A program made the translations under genes and the position numbers. From Gammaproteobacteria bacterium UBA2675 (lineage in GTDB: Bacteria; Pseudomonadota; Gammaproteobacteria; Pseudomonadales; Pseudohongiellaceae), in the NCBI GenBank assembly GCA_002354805.1, contig DEMH01000004.1, forward strand, positions 195,150 through 259,149: 64,000 bases of DNA, in the 5' to 3' direction. Shown here piece by piece: positions 27,842 to 36,122 of this stretch; within the stretch, counting starts at the first letter, position 1, and each line of letters starts with the position of its first letter. Below the pieces are notes generated by a model, which made no database searches, was not told where the DNA came from, and worked only from the letters and a program-made list of their open reading frames with translations.

Positions 27842-28032
27842 TCAGTCAGGTCGAGCATCATAACCCGAAGTGCCGCACATGCAAACATGCCCTTAGTCAC
27901 GCATGGTGCTGAGCCAGGTGGCAATTTGCCGAAACGAGCCATATACTGGCCCGCATCCACAATAATAATGCTTGCGCGGGGCGATCAGCGTCGACTGTCA
28001 GTACCCCGCTAGCCTCCGACAGGAAATTCGAC

Positions 28033-29463
28033 ATGACTCTCAACAGCCTCACTCCCCGAAATTCCCAACTGCTGGTCATGGCTGCCAGTGCCACGATTCT
28101 GACCGCCTGTGCTGGCAGCGGCGGAAGCATAACCGGGCAGAGAGAGCATGATTCACGGACATTTACACCGCAGGCCGAGCTGGCCTTTGATGCGCAGCCT
28201 GGCGCTCGGGCGTTTTATGGCACCTATGAGGGTTTGCAGGGTGCAGCTGTTTACACCGCAGAGTTCCCCGCTGGCTGGGACGGCGACGGTCTGGTCATGT
28301 ACACCCACGGGTATCGTGGTACTGGTGGTGAGCTGGCGCCATCCCTGCCACCTGCCGCTTTTCGCGAGGCAGTGCTGGCGGCTGGTTACGCCTGGGCGGC
28401 TTCATCCTACTCGGCCAATTATTACGATGTCCGCGCTGGTATCGAGGATACCAACAAGCTGGCGCGCGAGCTTACCAGCTATCTGCAGCGCGACTGGCAA
28501 CAGCCGCTTGCCGAACCCGCTCAGTACCTGATTTCCGGCACCTCGCTTGGCGGACATACGGCTGCCGCCGCTGTAGAGCGGGAAAATATGCAGCGTACCC
28601 TGTATCCGGTGCCCTACGCCGGTGCCGCACCATTCTGCCAGGCGGAGCAGAACCAGTTTCAATGGCTGGGGGACTACAATCGACTGGCCATGACGCTGGC
28701 CGGATTCAGCTATCTGCCATATTCAGAGTTCCCGCAGCTGGTCGGCACGCCAGATGCCCCTGGTCCGGTAGTCCGCAACCTGTTCGTGATTGACCCGGCC
28801 ACCGGCCAGTCCACCTGGGAGCCTGCCAATATCAATGGCGAGCGGCTGATGGCCATGGCCATGTATCTGACCGGCGGCGACCGGCCCATCTTTGAGTACG
28901 GTTTCCAGTCCCGCTATCAATACACTGTCATGGGCAGCGGGGGTGACGACGGCACAGTGCGCGGAATTCTTGATCGCAATGTCTACGACAACGCCGACCG
29001 CGTATATCGCTGGACTGACGACGCCAGCCCCACCGGGCTGGAAGTGTCATTCAATGACATCATGATGCGGGAAGAAGCCGCCCGCGGCGCCAATGCCATC
29101 CGCAATGATGGCGTACGCTGGCTGCCGGAGATACACGGCGATTTTGATGTGCCGGTGCTGACCCTGCATACCCTGGGTGATTTCTATGTGCCATTTCGAC
29201 ATCAGCAACTTTACCGGCAGGGTGCGATTCGGAATGGCAATGATGAGCTGCTGGTACAACGCGCGATCCGGGCGCCCGGTCACTGCGATTTCTCGGCTGA
29301 CGAAATTCGCACTGCGCTGAGCGACTGGCTGGTCTGGGTCAATGGTGGGCCCAGACCCGCCGGTGATGTGGTGCTTGATCCTGTGGCCGTTGCGCAGGAC
29401 AGCTATGGATGTGCATTCACGACGCCGGATCGCGAGGGCCTGCCGGCCTGCTCGCGTCCGTGA
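28033..29463 (+). CDS. Lipoprotein of the alpha/beta-hydrolase fold
   Basis: This 476-residue secreted lipoprotein has a signal peptide with lipobox ILTAC (Cys about 26), then an alpha/beta-hydrolase. The nucleophile elbow is SGTSLGGHTA (Ser about 170) and an acid and His are plausible in the C-terminal third (HTLGDFYVPF; APGHCDF). The probable activity is ester or amide hydrolysis at the outer membrane or in the periplasm, substrate unknown. A CAGGA ribosome site precedes the ATG. It ends 13 bases from the convergent aldo/keto reductase gene. Confidence 0.82.
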   Translation: MTLNSLTPRNSQLLVMAASATILTACAGSGGSITGQREHDSRTFTPQAELAFDAQPGARAFYGTYEGLQGAAVYTAEFPAGWDGDGLVMYTHGYRGTGGELAPSLPPAAFREAVLAAGYAWAASSYSANYYDVRAGIEDTNKLARELTSYLQRDWQQPLAEPAQYLISGTSLGGHTAAAAVERENMQRTLYPVPYAGAAPFCQAEQNQFQWLGDYNRLAMTLAGFSYLPYSEFPQLVGTPDAPGPVVRNLFVIDPATGQSTWEPANINGERLMAMAMYLTGGDRPIFEYGFQSRYQYTVMGSGGDDGTVRGILDRNVYDNADRVYRWTDDASPTGLEVSFNDIMMREEAARGANAIRNDGVRWLPEIHGDFDVPVLTLHTLGDFYVPFRHQQLYRQGAIRNGNDELLVQRAIRAPGHCDFSADEIRTALSDWLVWVNGGPRPAGDVVLDPVAVAQDSYGCAFTTPDREGLPACSRP

Positions 29464-29476
29464 CGGCGTTATATCC

Positions 29477-30496
29477 TCAGCCCATGGGGTAGGGGATATC
29501 TTTATGGACCTGGTCGCAGGCCTTGAGCGTTTCTTCGCTCAGGGTCACATCCAGTGCCGCCAGTGAGTCATCAAGCTGATCTGCGGTGCGCGCACCAATG
29601 ATGGTGGATGCCACGAAATCAAAGTTCATGCTCCAGGCAGTCGCCAATGTGGTTGGTGTGATGCCAGCCTCTTTGGCAATCTCTATATAGCGGGCCGTGG
29701 CGGCCAGCGTAGCGGGATTCAGGAAGCGGTCAGCCATGGCGCGCTGGCGCGGGTTTTCCAGCTTGAGGTACTCGCTGAAACGAGCCACTTCCGGATAATT
29801 GTCAGTGTTGTATTTGCCACTGAGCACACCGCCTCCAATGGGCGAGTAGGGCAGCAGCGATACCTTTTCGCGACGGCAGACCGTGGCAAGCTCATCAAGA
29901 AAACGGCGATGCAGCAGGGAAAAGTTGTTCTGTATAGACTGGAAGCGCGCCAGGCCCTCGTAGTGGGCCACGGTGTTGGCCTTGGTCAGGCCGTAGGCAT
30001 TTTCGTTGGATGTACCCAGATAGCGGACCTTGCCAGATTCCACCAGCCGGTCCAGCGCCGCCATTGATTCCTCTATCGGCACCACGGTGTCGGGCCAGTG
30101 CACCTGGTAGAGATCAATATAATCAATGCCCATGCGTTTCAGGCTGCCTTCGACAGCGCGCTCAATGTGATGACGATCGATGGCCGTCAGGCCATGACGG
30201 ATTGGCGGCACAAACCAGCCAGAGGCGGCGCCAGCGACTTTGGTCGCGATGATCAGGGAATCGCGGTTGCGGGTCTTGATCCATTTGCCAAAAATGGTCT
30301 CGGTGTCGCCAACGGTCTCCTTGCGCGGCGGCACTGGATAGACCTCGGCGGTATCGTAAAAATTGATACCACGCTCGTACGCCTTGTCCAGAATACGAAA
30401 AGATTCTGCCTCATCGCTCCAGCTGCCAAAACTCATGGTGCCCATGCAAATGGGGCTGACACGCAATCCACTGTTGCCTATATAACGATATTTCAT
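29477..30496 (-). CDS. Aldo/keto reductase
   Basis: This 339-residue TIM-barrel oxidoreductase uses NADPH. The catalytic tetrad is visible: Asp and Tyr in NFYDTAEVYP, Lys in IIATKVAG and His in YQVHWPD. An NADPH-binding region follows near SMNFDFVASTIIGARTADQL. Length and motifs are those of AKRs related to the potassium-channel beta subunit/YajO group, which reduce aldehydes or ketones. The start at 30496 (MKYRYIGNSG) is the family's usual N-terminus; the frame is open 141 bases further but that extension is not conserved-looking. Confidence 0.92.
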   Translation of the reverse strand: MKYRYIGNSGLRVSPICMGTMSFGSWSDEAESFRILDKAYERGINFYDTAEVYPVPPRKETVGDTETIFGKWIKTRNRDSLIIATKVAGAASGWFVPPIRHGLTAIDRHHIERAVEGSLKRMGIDYIDLYQVHWPDTVVPIEESMAALDRLVESGKVRYLGTSNENAYGLTKANTVAHYEGLARFQSIQNNFSLLHRRFLDELATVCRREKVSLLPYSPIGGGVLSGKYNTDNYPEVARFSEYLKLENPRQRAMADRFLNPATLAATARYIEIAKEAGITPTTLATAWSMNFDFVASTIIGARTADQLDDSLAALDVTLSEETLKACDQVHKDIPYPMG

Positions 30497-30622
30497 TGTT
30501 GTTCCACCATGTTGATCATCATCCAAGCGTCCGATTATGGCATTAGTGACTTGTGGACTGTCAAACGCTGAGCGTATCGGATACGATTTGAGCACAGTAA
30601 CAACAACCGAATGGAGATCAAC

Positions 30623-31117
30623 ATGAAAATCACCCAACTGACGTCCTGGTGTGCAGCGGCTATTCTGGGGCTGGGCGCGAGTTTTGCCCTGGCACAGCCA
30701 CCGGCAGCGACGATTGAAGACCTGGACTGGATGACGGGCAACTATGCCGGTCAGCTGGGCCCGAATGTACTGGAAGAGAACTGGATTGGCGCTGAAGGTG
30801 GCTCCATCGCCGCGATGGTCCGTATGACCGGCCCCAATGGCACCAGCATGTTCGAGATGATCACCATTGAAGAAGTAGATGGTTCGCTGGTATTACATTT
30901 GCAGCAGTTCAATCCGGGCTTTCAGCCTCGTACGCCAGAGCCCATGAAAATGGAGCTTGCCATGATCATGGACAATCATGTGCATTTCAACAATGTCGGT
31001 GAGACCGGCATGCGCTCGCTGGGTTATACGCTGGATGGCGACACCTTCACCATTCACATAGAGCAGCCAGACGGTTCGACAACCAACCTGGAGCTGACTA
31101 AACGCAGTCTCTGGTAG
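30623..31117 (+). CDS. Exported DUF6265-like protein
   Basis: This 164-residue protein has a signal peptide (MKITQLTSWCAAAILGLGAS, cleaved near ALAQP). A small beta-rich domain follows, with the DUF6265-like pattern DLDWMTGNYAG … VLEENWIGAEGGS … MFEMITIEE. Members resemble small lipocalin-like beta-barrels and have no assigned function. ATG at 30623 follows GAGATCAAC; an upstream in-frame ATG at 30611 is possible. It is convergent with the hybrid kinase gene 3 bases away. Confidence 0.75.
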   Translation: MKITQLTSWCAAAILGLGASFALAQPPAATIEDLDWMTGNYAGQLGPNVLEENWIGAEGGSIAAMVRMTGPNGTSMFEMITIEEVDGSLVLHLQQFNPGFQPRTPEPMKMELAMIMDNHVHFNNVGETGMRSLGYTLDGDTFTIHIEQPDGSTTNLELTKRSLW

Positions 31118-31120
31118 TCT

Positions 31121-33637
31121 TCAAGTTTTGCCGTTGGCGAGCACCCGGCGAATTTTGCTGGCAAGCTCCTGACGGCGAAATGGTTTTTGCAGCAGTTGCA
31201 CGCCAGGGTCCAGACGACCGTGATGGACAATTGCGTTTTCGGTATATCCGGACGTGAACAGAACTGGCAGCCCCGGGCGCATTGTCTGAGCCCGGTCTGC
31301 AAGCTCCTTGCCGCTCATGCCACCCGGCATGACGACATCTGTCAGTAACATGTCAATGATTTCTTCCTGCTCCAGTATCTGAATGGCGTCTGCACCGTTG
31401 CTGGCGCTGATAACCTGATAACCTAGCGATTCCAATAAATGTTCGACATGGCGCCTGACCAGGTCATTGTCCTCTACCAGCAGTATTTTTTCATTGCCTT
31501 CACTGGGGTGGTGCAGGTCCGCATCCGCCGCGGTCCGGCTGTCGTTCTCGTAGGAGCGGGGCAGGTACAACTTGACGGTAGTGCCGTGACCCGGCTCCGA
31601 ATAGATACGTGCATGTCCGTTGGACTGCCGGGCAAAACCGTAAACCATTGCCAGACCCAGGCCGCTTCCCCTGCCCTCAGCTTTGGTCGTATAGAATGGG
31701 TCAAAGGCATGCGAGACAGTATTGGCATCCATCCCCATTCCGGTGTCGGATACGGCAATCTGCACATATTGACCCGGAGTGACATCATGCACATCAGCAT
31801 AGTGGTCGTCCACTGCCACGTTGGCAGTCTCGATGGTCAGCAGGCCGCCATCCGGCATGGCATCCCGGGCGTTGATGGCAAGGTTCAGGATGGCGTTTTC
31901 CAGCTGTGAAGCATCAATCATGGCGCGCCACAATCCGGCGCGCTGGACTACTTCAATCTCGATGTTTTCGTCCAGGGTTCGCCTCAGCAGAGGTTCAAAA
32001 TTGCTGACCAGGCGGTTGATGTCGGTCACACCCGGGTCGAGTGGCTGGCGTCGGGCAAAGGCAAGTAGTCTATTGGTCAACTCGGCGCCCCGCATCGCCG
32101 CAGTCTGGGAGATCTCAGCCAGCTCCCGCAGTTGCGGATTGGATCCCAGCTCCGTTACCAGTAATTCGGAATTGCCAAGGATGACTGTCAACAGGTTGTT
32201 GAAATCATGTGCGATACCGCCAGTGAGTTTTCCTATTGAATCGAGTCTCTGGGCCTGCTGTAGCTGCTCTTCAATTTCTCTGCGTTCGCTAATGTCGATA
32301 AGGGAGCCAATCGCACGAATCGCCTTGCCAGATTCGTCTCTGATGATATGGCCGCGATCCAGTACATAACGGTACTTGCCATCGCTTCTTCTCATGCGAT
32401 ACTCGCCTTGCCAGTGGTCAGTGCTGCCTTCGAATGCACGTTCAAGGCTGCTTTCGACGTGAGCCAGGTCGTCGGGATGTATCAGTGCAAGCCAGCTGCT
32501 TGAACTCCTGGACAATGCGTCAGGCTCGTGACCGAACTGTATTTTTATTCCATCACTCCACCAAAGTGTGTCGCTGTTCAGGTCCCAGTCCCAGACGATG
32601 TCATGGGTACCCTGGACAAGTATCCTGAGACGGTCTTCGTGGGATTTCAGTTCCTCGTGCTGGCGGCTGCGCTCGATGGCAAGGCGGACGAACTGGGCAA
32701 TTCGCTCGACAATTTTCAGCTCATCCGGGCCAGGAGAGCGCGGCTGGTCGTAGTAAACCGCAAACGTGGCAAAGCAGTTCTGGGCGTTGTCCATGATCGG
32801 CACCGACCAGCAGGCGCGCATGGGAACATCCCGCACCAGATATTGATAGTCGGCCCAAAGCGGATCGGTACGCATGTCAGTGACAATAACGGTTCTTCGC
32901 GTTTTTGCTGCGGTGCCGCAGGACCCTGCAGTGGCACTGATCTCCAGGCCATCGATTGCCTGACAGAACGCCTTTGGCAAGCTGGGTGCCGAACCATGTC
33001 GCAGACATCCGTTTTCTACAAATAAAATAGACGATCTGGCGCCCTTTAGCATATGGTCCACTGATCGGGTAATTTCGTCCAGCACTTTGCTCAGTGTTTC
33101 GTTTCGGCCAATGATGGACAGCACCCGGGTTTCCAGTTCGCTGATTGAGCGTTCAAAAGCCAGGTTGGTTTCGGCAGATATTCGGGGATGCACATTAGTG
33201 GTGGTCCCCACCCAGCGTACGATATTGCCGTCCGCATCGCGTTGGGCGCGGGCGTGGATTTCATGCCATTCATAGATGCCGGAATGCATGGACAGCAGGC
33301 GATAACGGGTATCGAACGGTGCACCGGTTCTTACACAGTCGCGCCATTTGTGCACGGTGGGTTCGAGGTCATCCTCATGCAGTGACTGCAACCACGCGTC
33401 CCCCATCAGGTCACCAGCAGGTTTGCCTGTAGTTTTGCTGATATCGGCACTGACATAGTTGATCATGCCCTGCGAGTCAGCGACCCACACTGTGGAGGGC
33501 AGCACCTCGGCCAGCACATCCAGAAAAGCCTGCTGGTCGCTGGTCGGTCGGCTGGATTCAGTTGTGTTCATGAGTACCGGCCTGCTGGATCCGTCAATGG
33601 TTTTGTTGGGTCTGGAGTCAAGTCTCTGCATGAGCAT
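31121..33637 (-). CDS. Soluble hybrid sensor histidine kinase, PAS-GAF-PAS-HK-REC
   Basis: This protein of up to 838 residues has no membrane helices. Order is PAS (about 35-155), GAF (about 180-325), PAS/PAC (about 335-455), HisKA with phospho-acceptor His in GGIAHDFNNLL, and HATPase_c with an N-box (ENAILNLAINARDAM) and DTGMGMD plus GSGLGLAMVYG. A C-terminal receiver follows (ILLVEDND; phospho-acceptor in LLTDVVMPGG; KPF lysine). Phosphate can move internally from His to the receiver Asp, typical of kinases acting on stress or light signals. The start may instead be 33571 (MNTTESSRP), which still includes every domain. Confidence 0.9.
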   Translation of the reverse strand: MLMQRLDSRPNKTIDGSSRPVLMNTTESSRPTSDQQAFLDVLAEVLPSTVWVADSQGMINYVSADISKTTGKPAGDLMGDAWLQSLHEDDLEPTVHKWRDCVRTGAPFDTRYRLLSMHSGIYEWHEIHARAQRDADGNIVRWVGTTTNVHPRISAETNLAFERSISELETRVLSIIGRNETLSKVLDEITRSVDHMLKGARSSILFVENGCLRHGSAPSLPKAFCQAIDGLEISATAGSCGTAAKTRRTVIVTDMRTDPLWADYQYLVRDVPMRACWSVPIMDNAQNCFATFAVYYDQPRSPGPDELKIVERIAQFVRLAIERSRQHEELKSHEDRLRILVQGTHDIVWDWDLNSDTLWWSDGIKIQFGHEPDALSRSSSSWLALIHPDDLAHVESSLERAFEGSTDHWQGEYRMRRSDGKYRYVLDRGHIIRDESGKAIRAIGSLIDISERREIEEQLQQAQRLDSIGKLTGGIAHDFNNLLTVILGNSELLVTELGSNPQLRELAEISQTAAMRGAELTNRLLAFARRQPLDPGVTDINRLVSNFEPLLRRTLDENIEIEVVQRAGLWRAMIDASQLENAILNLAINARDAMPDGGLLTIETANVAVDDHYADVHDVTPGQYVQIAVSDTGMGMDANTVSHAFDPFYTTKAEGRGSGLGLAMVYGFARQSNGHARIYSEPGHGTTVKLYLPRSYENDSRTAADADLHHPSEGNEKILLVEDNDLVRRHVEHLLESLGYQVISASNGADAIQILEQEEIIDMLLTDVVMPGGMSGKELADRAQTMRPGLPVLFTSGYTENAIVHHGRLDPGVQLLQKPFRRQELASKIRRVLANGKT

Positions 33638-33809
33638 TCTTCACGGATTCCCGCAGCTTGTCCAGCGTCAGATGTCGTGCGACCTGCGAGCTGAATGCGC
33701 TGACGCCAGTTCAGTTGCACTACCAATCCCTGATTTGAACAGACCGAGAGTTGAGTTGTTCCGGCAGGGCTGGTGTAATGTCGCAATACCAAATACTCAG
33801 GAGTTCTCC

Positions 33810-34679
33810 ATGGCAGATGCATCCAGCGCTAAAACCTACACGCCGCCCAAAGTATGGAAATGGGACAAACAGAGCGGCGGACGGTTTACCAGTATCAACC
33901 GGCCGATAGCCGGTGCGACGCATGAAAAGCCATTGCCAATCGGTAAACATCCGCTGCAGCTTTACTCGCTGGGCACACCCAACGGTGTCAAAGCAACTAT
34001 CATGCTGGAGGAGTTGCTGGCGCTTGGTCATGAAGGCGCAGAGTATGATGCCTTTCTGATCAATATCACCGAGGGTGACCAGTTTGGCAGTGGTTTCGTG
34101 GGTATCAACCCAAACTCCAAAATCCCGGCATTGCTGGACACCAGTGCGCAGCCGGCACAGCGCGTCTTCGAGTCGGGGTCCATCCTGCTCTATCTGGCGG
34201 AAAAGTTTGGTGAATTACTACCCTCAGAGCCGGCTGCACGCACTGAAACGCTTAACTGGCTGTTCTGGCAAATGGGGTCTGCGCCTTATCTGGGTGGAGG
34301 GTTTGGACATTTTTATTGCTATGCACCCGAACAGTGGCAGTATCCGATTGATCGCTTCACGATGGAGATTAAAAGACAGTTGGATGTACTTAATCGCCAG
34401 CTGAAAGACAATCGCTATATTGCAGGTGACAGCTATACCATTGCTGACATTGCCATCTGGCCCTGGTACGGCGCACTGGTATTGAACAAAGTCTACAATG
34501 CTGCCGAGTTCCTGGAAGCACACACCTACACGCACGTGCTGCGCTGGGCCAATGAGATTGCCGAACGGCCAGCCGTGCGCCGCGGACGTATTGTGAATAC
34601 GACCTGGGGCAAAGAGGAAAACCAGCTTCGCGAACGGCATGACGCCGCTGATATCGATGCGGTCCTTGGTGGACGTTAA
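33810..34679 (+). CDS. yghU: YghU-like glutathione transferase / disulfide-bond reductase
   Basis: This 289-residue protein, close to E. coli YghU in length, carries the long N-terminal extension of that group (YTPPKVWKWD … SINRPIAGATHEK). A thioredoxin-like domain (LYSLGTPNGVKATIMLEEL … INPNSKIPALLD … ESGSILLYLAEK) and a helical domain (YTIADIAIWPWYG) follow. YghU binds two glutathiones and has disulfide-reductase activity. The start at 33810 is fixed by an AGGAG site 6 bases upstream, although the frame is open from 33459. Confidence 0.93.
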   Translation: MADASSAKTYTPPKVWKWDKQSGGRFTSINRPIAGATHEKPLPIGKHPLQLYSLGTPNGVKATIMLEELLALGHEGAEYDAFLINITEGDQFGSGFVGINPNSKIPALLDTSAQPAQRVFESGSILLYLAEKFGELLPSEPAARTETLNWLFWQMGSAPYLGGGFGHFYCYAPEQWQYPIDRFTMEIKRQLDVLNRQLKDNRYIAGDSYTIADIAIWPWYGALVLNKVYNAAEFLEAHTYTHVLRWANEIAERPAVRRGRIVNTTWGKEENQLRERHDAADIDAVLGGR

Positions 34680-34699
34680 GCGCGGGTGTCCATCCATGA

Positions 34700-34705
34700 T
34701 ATAAT
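34700..34705 (+). promoter_or_regulatory. Candidate -10 box upstream of the pseudokinase gene
   Basis: A perfect TATAAT lies 41 bases before the start at 34746. The -35 candidate (TTAAGC-like, about 18 bases upstream) is weak, so this is only a plausible sigma-70 promoter. Confidence 0.35.
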
Positions 34706-34745
34706 CCGCGCCTTTCTAGTCTGTAAGATTGGTGGGAATGATTGA

Positions 34746-36122
34746 ATGAAGCGGGTATTGGGCCTATTTGCATTGCTGAGTGTCAGTGTCAGCGCATACG
34801 CTGATATATTCGCGGTATTTCGCTATGAGGACGGGCGCACCAACTGGCAATACATTGCCAACACCAGTGCCAGCCTGCTGATCATCATCCTGTTGATTGT
34901 CATGGGGTTTCTGATTCGCGCCCACTTGCGGGCGCGGCGCTCCAACCGGGCACTGACCGAGATCAAGGCCACGCTTGAAGAACGGGTTGCGCAGCGCACC
35001 CAGGTGCTGCAGGAAACTGCCGAGCAGCTGCGCAAGCGTGAAGCCTATATCGCCAGCATCGTCAACTCGATGCCGGTCATGCTGGTTGGCATCAACGACA
35101 AGCTTAAAGTCACCCAGTGGAATAAAACGGCAGAGGAGTTCACTGGCAGGCCCTATGCTGATGTAGTCGGTGAAAATCTGTGGCAGGCCTATCCTGGAAT
35201 AACCCTCACTGAAGAACAGGTCAATGACGTGCTTGAGCGTGGCGAGACATTGCAGCTCAAGCACAGCCAGCGCGGCCAGTACACCTATGACATTACGCTG
35301 TACCGCCTCAAACACAATGACGAGACGGGTATCGTGATTCTGATTTCCGACGTCACCAAGCAGGTGAACGCCGAAAACAAAGTTGCCGAGCGGGACAAGC
35401 TCTCGGCACTGGGCGAACTTGCATCGGCAATGGCCTACGATATTAGCAGGCCGATTGACGCCATACTGCAGCGCGTGGACCGCTCGCGCGAGCGCCTTGA
35501 TAGCAGCGACCTGGGCGATGTAAAAACCTTCCTGTTGCGCGAAGTTGATGTGGTTGGTCAGAGTGCACGGCAGGCCAATACTATCGTCCAGAACCTGCTG
35601 GATCTGTCGCGTGGTCACCGTGATGTCAAACAGACCGCTGCGATCCCTGATATCGTTGAACGCAGCATAGAACTGGCATCAAAACTACTGGTAGACGTTG
35701 ACGGGCTGGACTTTACAGATGTCGATATTCGACGCGACTATGGCAGTGACATACCGGAATTAGCCTGTTATCCAAATGAGTTGCAGCAGGTCTTCCTGCG
35801 TGTGCTGCGCAGTGCCTTCTACGCGCTGAAAACCGACTCACTGGCGGAGGGGCAGCGCCCCCAGATCAAGATCGGTATCGGCAAGTTTTTTGATTCGATA
35901 TGGATCAAGATAGAGCACAAAGGACAGGTGCTGAGCGAGCAGGCTCAGGTTTGCATTTTTGAGCCCTTCTTCGCGTCCGCCGATGGCGCAGAGGCGTGCC
36001 CGGTTGAACAGCGCCTCTCGTACCCGTACTTTATTGTCACTGAGCATCATCGGGGCCATATGTCCGTCACCTCGGATGAAAGCCTCGGCACGACATTCAA
36101 TATTCAGTTGTCACTGGTCTAA
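34746..36122 (+). CDS. Membrane PAS protein with a degenerate histidine-kinase core (pseudokinase)
   Basis: This 458-residue protein has a signal/anchor segment, a membrane helix (about 43-60), a coiled coil, a PAS domain (about 100-210) and a region aligning with HisKA-HATPase_c (about 215-458). Where kinases have LGELASxxAHExxxPL, this reads LGELASAMAYDISRPI, so Tyr231 replaces the phospho-acceptor His. The N-box Asn is replaced (RVLRSAFYAL), the DxGxG loop is lost (IEHKGQVL), and no GLGL lid is present. The fold probably persists without kinase activity, perhaps as a sensor scaffold or inhibitor of another kinase. The frame is intact. Confidence 0.85.
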   Translation: MKRVLGLFALLSVSVSAYADIFAVFRYEDGRTNWQYIANTSASLLIIILLIVMGFLIRAHLRARRSNRALTEIKATLEERVAQRTQVLQETAEQLRKREAYIASIVNSMPVMLVGINDKLKVTQWNKTAEEFTGRPYADVVGENLWQAYPGITLTEEQVNDVLERGETLQLKHSQRGQYTYDITLYRLKHNDETGIVILISDVTKQVNAENKVAERDKLSALGELASAMAYDISRPIDAILQRVDRSRERLDSSDLGDVKTFLLREVDVVGQSARQANTIVQNLLDLSRGHRDVKQTAAIPDIVERSIELASKLLVDVDGLDFTDVDIRRDYGSDIPELACYPNELQQVFLRVLRSAFYALKTDSLAEGQRPQIKIGIGKFFDSIWIKIEHKGQVLSEQAQVCIFEPFFASADGAEACPVEQRLSYPYFIVTEHHRGHMSVTSDESLGTTFNIQLSLV

